16,579 nt of DNA, taken from CAZUFB01 sp048173955 (GTDB taxonomy: Bacteria; Actinomycetota; Coriobacteriia; Coriobacteriales; UMGS124). Shown here in pieces: positions 12,996-16,579 of the stretch. Within the stretch, counting starts at the first letter, position 1, and every line of letters starts with the position of its first letter. The position numbers and the translations under genes were made by a program. The stretch covers positions 1-16,579 of the forward strand of contig DBEYOB010000025.1 in the NCBI GenBank assembly GCA_048173955.1, in the 5' to 3' direction. The notes under the pieces were generated by a model. The model was given only the letters and a program-made list of their open reading frames with translations, was not told the origin of the DNA and searched no databases.

Positions 12996-14447
12996 CTACA
13001 TGCCCAGCGCCGCCTCCAGCACGAGGTCCCGACTGCATCCCCCGGCGCACTCGTCCGGCGTCCACGGCACATGCACGTCGAGCGGAAGGCCCGTACGCGC
13101 ATAGCCGCGCCCCTCCCGGTTGGCGACCGTGCGCGAGATGGGGTAGGTAAAGCGCGCCAGGATGTCGGGGTAGTCCCGCGTCACATAGTTTTCGTAGTCG
13201 ACGGCACCCGGCGTCGCGCGGCCCACGAGCCGCACGCGTTCCATTCCCATGACGGCCTCCGCCAGGCGTTCGGCCCCGACGCCGGTCTGCGGGCCGACGA
13301 GCAGGATGGTCGGTCCCGTAGCCGGTTCAGTCGCCTGCCCCGTTCTCCCCGCCGCCTGCCCGGTCTGCCCCGTCTGCTCCGCCGTGCTTCCGTCCCCGTG
13401 CGCGCCCAGCCTCCGCACGCGTACTTCTTCCTCGCTGAACGGCGACGGCACGATTTCGGGGAGCTCGCTCGCCCGGCGCCGCTCCTGCAGGCCGGTCGTG
13501 CGGCGTTTGACTTGCAGCACCTCGTCCGCCTTGGCCCGGATGTCGTCCGCGAGGGCGTCGAGGACCTCGATGCCCACACGCGTCTCGGCATCGCCCCCGT
13601 CGCCTGCACGGCCCTCGAACCCCTTCCGTGCGCGCTCGATTCCCGCGAGGAGCAGCTCGGCGTTCGCCTTCGAGTAGATCGTGTAGACCTGTCGGTCCGG
13701 GAAGACCTCCCGGGCGGGGATGTCGCGGTCGCACAGGTAGGGGAGCAGCGCCAGATAGCTGGCGGGATTGGCCTCCCCGGCGCAGGCCCTCAGGTCGATG
13801 ACGAGCTTCTCGGCGCCGTCGAGCGCCTCGCCGGCCTCCTCGAGCAGCCGCGCCACCGCCGTGCCGTAGGCGAGCGACTCCACCGTGAGCACGCACGCGT
13901 CCTCGCGGCGGGCGCACGCGAGCCGGGGCGTGCGCGTCTGGACCGGGTGGCGCCGCAGGTCCATGCGCATCACGTGGCCGTCGCCCGGGAACACGTCGAT
14001 ATCGTCGAACATGCGCAGGGCGAGGCCCCAATCTTCGCGGTCCGTCCCGCGTCCCCAGAAAATCTCCTGGGCGATGTCCTTGAGCAGGAACGGCACCGTG
14101 TTGCGGCCGACCGCCGCGATGCGCATCCCCGGGGCGAGACGCTCCTCCTGGCGCGCCTCGGTAACGTAGAGATAGTCGCCGCCCCGCTGTACGCTGAACC
14201 CGAGGTCGTACTCGGCGTATGCGGGGTCTTGGCAGGTCAGGCGGCACGTGCGTGCATTGCAGGTGCTCAGGAACTGCCGGACGGCGGCGACGAAGAGCTC
14301 GGGCGTGGCGTCCGCGTCGCGCGACGCCTTGGCGAGCGAGCTACCGCACGCCACGGCGTCGCCGTTCATGAGCCGGCCCGGCGCGGCGTCCATGTGGAGG
14401 GTCTCGCAGATGTTATTGTAGGCCGACCAGTAGAGGAACCCCTTCAT
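12996..14447 (-). CDS. S41-peptidase-like protein, nucleophile missing (copy B)
   Basis: This 483-aa protein is a divergent paralog of copy A. Matching landmarks are LGFSVQRGGDYLYVTEARQ (82-100), LVIDLRACAG (215-224), LVGRATPGAVDYEN (407-420), TYPISRTVANREGRGY (434-449) and DVHVPWTPDEC (457-467). At the place of the catalytic Ser the sequence is TGVGAE (388-393), with Val390 three residues before the Glu, so no serine is available. It has a longer middle than copy A, including a Gln/Gly/Thr-rich linker around 353-377 with repeated TGQ units. No signal peptide is obvious. GGAAAGG lies nine bases before ATG. It follows the flavoprotein at 14599-16579 on the same strand, separated by a strong hairpin, so it probably has its own promoter. 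It is S41-like by fold motifs; the biochemical role is unknown. Confidence 0.75.
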   Translation of the reverse strand: MKGFLYWSAYNNICETLHMDAAPGRLMNGDAVACGSSLAKASRDADATPELFVAAVRQFLSTCNARTCRLTCQDPAYAEYDLGFSVQRGGDYLYVTEARQEERLAPGMRIAAVGRNTVPFLLKDIAQEIFWGRGTDREDWGLALRMFDDIDVFPGDGHVMRMDLRRHPVQTRTPRLACARREDACVLTVESLAYGTAVARLLEEAGEALDGAEKLVIDLRACAGEANPASYLALLPYLCDRDIPAREVFPDRQVYTIYSKANAELLLAGIERARKGFEGRAGDGGDAETRVGIEVLDALADDIRAKADEVLQVKRRTTGLQERRRASELPEIVPSPFSEEEVRVRRLGAHGDGSTAEQTGQTGQAAGRTGQATEPATGPTILLVGPQTGVGAERLAEAVMGMERVRLVGRATPGAVDYENYVTRDYPDILARFTYPISRTVANREGRGYARTGLPLDVHVPWTPDECAGGCSRDLVLEAALGM

Positions 14448-14497
14448 GGGCGCGCGCCTTTCCGTGTTGTGCCGTTCTGTACCTTTCGCGAAAGCAG

Positions 14498-14544
14498 CCC
14501 CGCCGGCGGATGCCGCGGCGTCTGCCGCATCTCCGCCGGCGGGG
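14498..14544 (-). terminator. Hairpin 3' of flavoprotein 4 (probable terminator)
   Basis: CCCCGCCGGCGGA (14498-14510) and TCCGCCGGCGGGG (14532-14544) form a perfect 13-bp stem with a 21-nt loop, about 55 nt after the flavoprotein stop. On the minus strand CTGCTTTCGCG follows, so the T-run is short, as after flavoprotein 1, which also has TTTCGCG. Confidence 0.6.
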
Positions 14545-14598
14545 CCCTGTCGACGGCCGTCGGGCCGCCGTACAGTCTACCTCATCGCCGCCTCGGCC

Positions 14599-16579
14599 TT
14601 ACAGCCCCAGGTACGCTGCGGCGTTCTGGCCCGCGACGCGACCGTGGGTGACGGCCATGCCAATCGAGTTGCCCGCCGCCGGCGTGCAGTAGCCGGTGCC
14701 GTAGCGGCCGCCCAGGTCGTTGCCGGCGCAGTAGAGGCCGGGGATGGGCGCGCCGTCGATGTCCACGACGCACAGGTCCTTGTCGGTCAGGACGCCCGAC
14801 ATCGTGACCATCGAGGGGGCCGAGCCCTTCTCGCCCAGCGTCCCCGAGAAGCCGTAGTAGGTCGGCCCCTCGATCGGGATCATGGCCTCGGCCTTCTTGC
14901 CGAACTGCGGGTCGCAGGTGTAGGTGCCGTCTTGGCAGCCGTAGCACAGCTCGTTGTAGGCGTTCACCGCGGCGACGAAGCCCTCGACGTCCTCGATGCT
15001 CAGCAGGCCGGCGAGGCTCTCGAGGCTCGACGCCTTCATGATGCCGCCGCCCATGCGCTCGGCGGTGGTCATGCCCGTCACGCTGATCTGGCTGTCCATC
15101 GCGCCGGTCTCGATGTCGTACATCATGTCCATGATGTACTCGGGGCGGCCGAAGTTGGGGCCGGTGTGCTCGAGGCCGCAGCTCGCGATGTGACGCAGGT
15201 AGTCGCCGCCCAGCACGCCGTAGCAGGCGCCCGTCTTGCGCGCGCAGGCGCTGCCGGCCGCGGTGATGTTGCCCTCGTTGCAGAAGCGCTGCATGTTCTC
15301 GTCGAGCCACAGGTGGCAGTTCGCGCCCCACGTGCCGGAGGGGCCGCCGCCCAGCGACATGTGCCCGCGCGGGGAGGGCTCGATGAAGCCGCCCGCCCAG
15401 CAGAGCATCTTGGTCGAAGAGCCGTCGGCCGAGGCCGCCATGCCGCCGCCGTTGAAGTCTTCCTTCAGGCCGCCGGTGCGCTCGTACTTCTCCATCAGCT
15501 CGTTGAGCAGGGCCCAGCACATGTCGGAGTTCTGCACGTAGCCGCCGCCGCAGCTGATGACGGCCTTGCAGTTGAACTGCACGTACTCCTCGGCGTCCTG
15601 GTCGTAGACGATGACGCCGCTCACCGCACCGGACTCGTCCTTGACGACCTCGTAGCCCTTGTAGCCCATGAAGACCTGCGCGCCGTTCTGGACGGCCTTG
15701 GCGAGGCAGGCCATCTGCACGGTGCCCAGGCTCGAGGAGGCGGCGACGCCGCCGTGGCCCTCGCGGCCGTGGAAGTGGCCCATGAACTGGATGGTGGTCG
15801 CCCAGGTCTTGGTGCCGGGCTGCTTGGGGTAGTTCACGTGGTCGAGGCACTGGTTGTTGTTGTCGTAGAACGACGCCAGCGTGTCGTAGAGCGCCTGGTA
15901 GCCGGCCTGGTAGCCCTCTTCGGTCGTCTCGCAGTTCGGATCGACCGCAATCGAGGCCCAATCGATGCCGTCGGTCAGCTCGTGGACCTTGTCGGCGTCG
16001 AACATGGCCTGGACGATGATCTTGCCGTTGCGCGTGACGTCGTAGGTGTAGAACGACGCGTCGGGCTCCCGCTCGTAGGTGCCGCCGGCGACGTACTCGT
16101 TCGAGAACATCGTGTCGGCGACCACCTGGTCGAAGACCGCCTTGGTGTCGGCGTTCTCGACGACCTCCTGCATGCAGGCGAGCATGTGGTCGAGGCACTC
16201 GCCGGAGTTGTTGACGTAGCTGGCGAGCACCTCCTGGCTCACGCGGCCACCGGTACGCGTGGTGAACTCGTCGATGACCTCGCCCAGGTTGTACTCGGGG
16301 AAGCCGGCGTTGATGTTGAACTGGGCGTTCCAGGCGGCGGCGTCCTCGCCGAGGAACGTCATCGCGAAGTTCTTCTCGCACACGGCGACCTTGGCGCCCG
16401 CCTCGGAAGCCGCCAGGGCGGCCTGCACGCCGGCGTGGCCGCCGCCGATGACGACGACGTCGAAGTCGTCGATCTCGCGTGCCACCGTCACCTCGTCGGG
16501 GGTGCCGAGCCAGTCGCCCACGCCGGCGTAGCCGAACGTGCGCCCCTCGGCAGCCGCTGCGGCACGAGCGGCCTCGACG
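14599..16579 (-). CDS. FAD-dependent reductase-like flavoprotein 4, different subgroup (5' end outside window)
   Basis: The reading frame is open to the right edge, so the true N-terminus, including any Tat signal, lies beyond the window. A GTG at 16519-16521 could be a start, but in-frame codons before it read like the linker after a signal peptide (EGRTFGYAGV), so I take the gene as partial. A canonical Rossmann motif, DVVVIGGGHAGVQAAL, comes early with the acidic residue (VAVCEKN) at normal spacing, unlike paralogs 1 and 2. Later landmarks are FHGREGHGGVAASSSLG, KAVISCGGGYVQNSD and the C-terminal FAD segment NDLGGRYGTGYCTPAAGNS followed by GRVAGQNAAAYLGL. It belongs to the FAD_binding_2 superfamily without fused haem or FMN domain in the visible part. 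The substrate is unknown. At least 640 aa are visible, longer than paralogs 1 and 2. Confidence 0.88.
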   Translation of the reverse strand, partial: VEAARAAAAAEGRTFGYAGVGDWLGTPDEVTVAREIDDFDVVVIGGGHAGVQAALAASEAGAKVAVCEKNFAMTFLGEDAAAWNAQFNINAGFPEYNLGEVIDEFTTRTGGRVSQEVLASYVNNSGECLDHMLACMQEVVENADTKAVFDQVVADTMFSNEYVAGGTYEREPDASFYTYDVTRNGKIIVQAMFDADKVHELTDGIDWASIAVDPNCETTEEGYQAGYQALYDTLASFYDNNNQCLDHVNYPKQPGTKTWATTIQFMGHFHGREGHGGVAASSSLGTVQMACLAKAVQNGAQVFMGYKGYEVVKDESGAVSGVIVYDQDAEEYVQFNCKAVISCGGGYVQNSDMCWALLNELMEKYERTGGLKEDFNGGGMAASADGSSTKMLCWAGGFIEPSPRGHMSLGGGPSGTWGANCHLWLDENMQRFCNEGNITAAGSACARKTGACYGVLGGDYLRHIASCGLEHTGPNFGRPEYIMDMMYDIETGAMDSQISVTGMTTAERMGGGIMKASSLESLAGLLSIEDVEGFVAAVNAYNELCYGCQDGTYTCDPQFGKKAEAMIPIEGPTYYGFSGTLGEKGSAPSMVTMSGVLTDKDLCVVDIDGAPIPGLYCAGNDLGGRYGTGYCTPAAGNSIGMAVTHGRVAGQNAAAYLGL

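Noticed and set aside
12776..13102. Minus-strand frame ending KMTEWVQKLFE
   Set aside because: The last residues look protein-like, but the rest is repeat-derived Arg/Gly/Ala sequence overlapping the end of S41-like copy B; no start or homology could be supported.
12990..14651. A 553-codon plus-strand frame opposite S41-like copy B
   Set aside because: Arg/Ala-rich shadow of the minus-strand gene, extending into its hairpin region.
1..16579. CRISPR arrays, tRNA or rRNA genes, phage or conjugation modules
   Set aside because: No regularly spaced direct repeats, no cloverleaf-like or rRNA-like segment and no integrase or structural genes were seen.

Overview
The window looks like a chromosomal segment of a gut-type anaerobic actinobacterium of the class Coriobacteriia, most likely family Eggerthellaceae. 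This is inferred from high GC, several FAD-dependent reductase-like flavoproteins (two with visible twin-arginine signals), a LuxR regulator with about twelve membrane helices in front of its DNA-binding domain, and a rubrerythrin of the reversed (rubredoxin-first) type. I see no rRNA, tRNA, CRISPR array, phage module or intact transposase.

Left part (1-2119): the C-terminal HTH of a LuxR regulator whose start is outside the window; a nicotinamidase (NAD salvage) on the opposite strand; a frameshifted, 5'-truncated remnant of an Rpn-type nuclease/transposase; and a low-molecular-weight phosphotyrosine phosphatase.

Central part (2504-9223): two paralogous Tat-exported flavoproteins of identical length (580 aa) on the minus strand with a membrane LuxR regulator between them, followed to the right by a third flavoprotein reduced to its C-terminal half. 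That remnant abuts the C-terminal HTH of a LuxR gene on the plus strand, so one deletion appears to have removed the divergent promoters and N-terminal halves of a flavoprotein/LuxR pair. Strong hairpins lie 3' of each flavoprotein, and the upstream region of the leftmost one holds repeated GCCAAAAGGG boxes that may be operators. The picture is a multiplying and decaying family of sensor-plus-reductase modules, in which each membrane regulator probably controls an exported reductase for a particular electron acceptor.

Right part (9224-16579): a 235-bp imperfect palindrome in an otherwise empty stretch; a two-gene minus-strand operon of an S41-peptidase-like protein and a small HD-domain (p)ppGpp-hydrolase-like protein; a reverse rubrerythrin (peroxide/oxygen defence) transcribed divergently from them with a good terminator; a 690-bp intergenic region with an AT-rich island between 11-bp inverted repeats; a second S41-like paralog; and a fourth flavoprotein of a different subgroup whose N-terminus runs off the window. 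Both S41-like proteins lack the serine expected at the nucleophile position, so they may be pseudo-peptidases.

All functional calls rest on motifs read by eye; no database search was possible. Substrates of the flavoproteins cannot be told from sequence.
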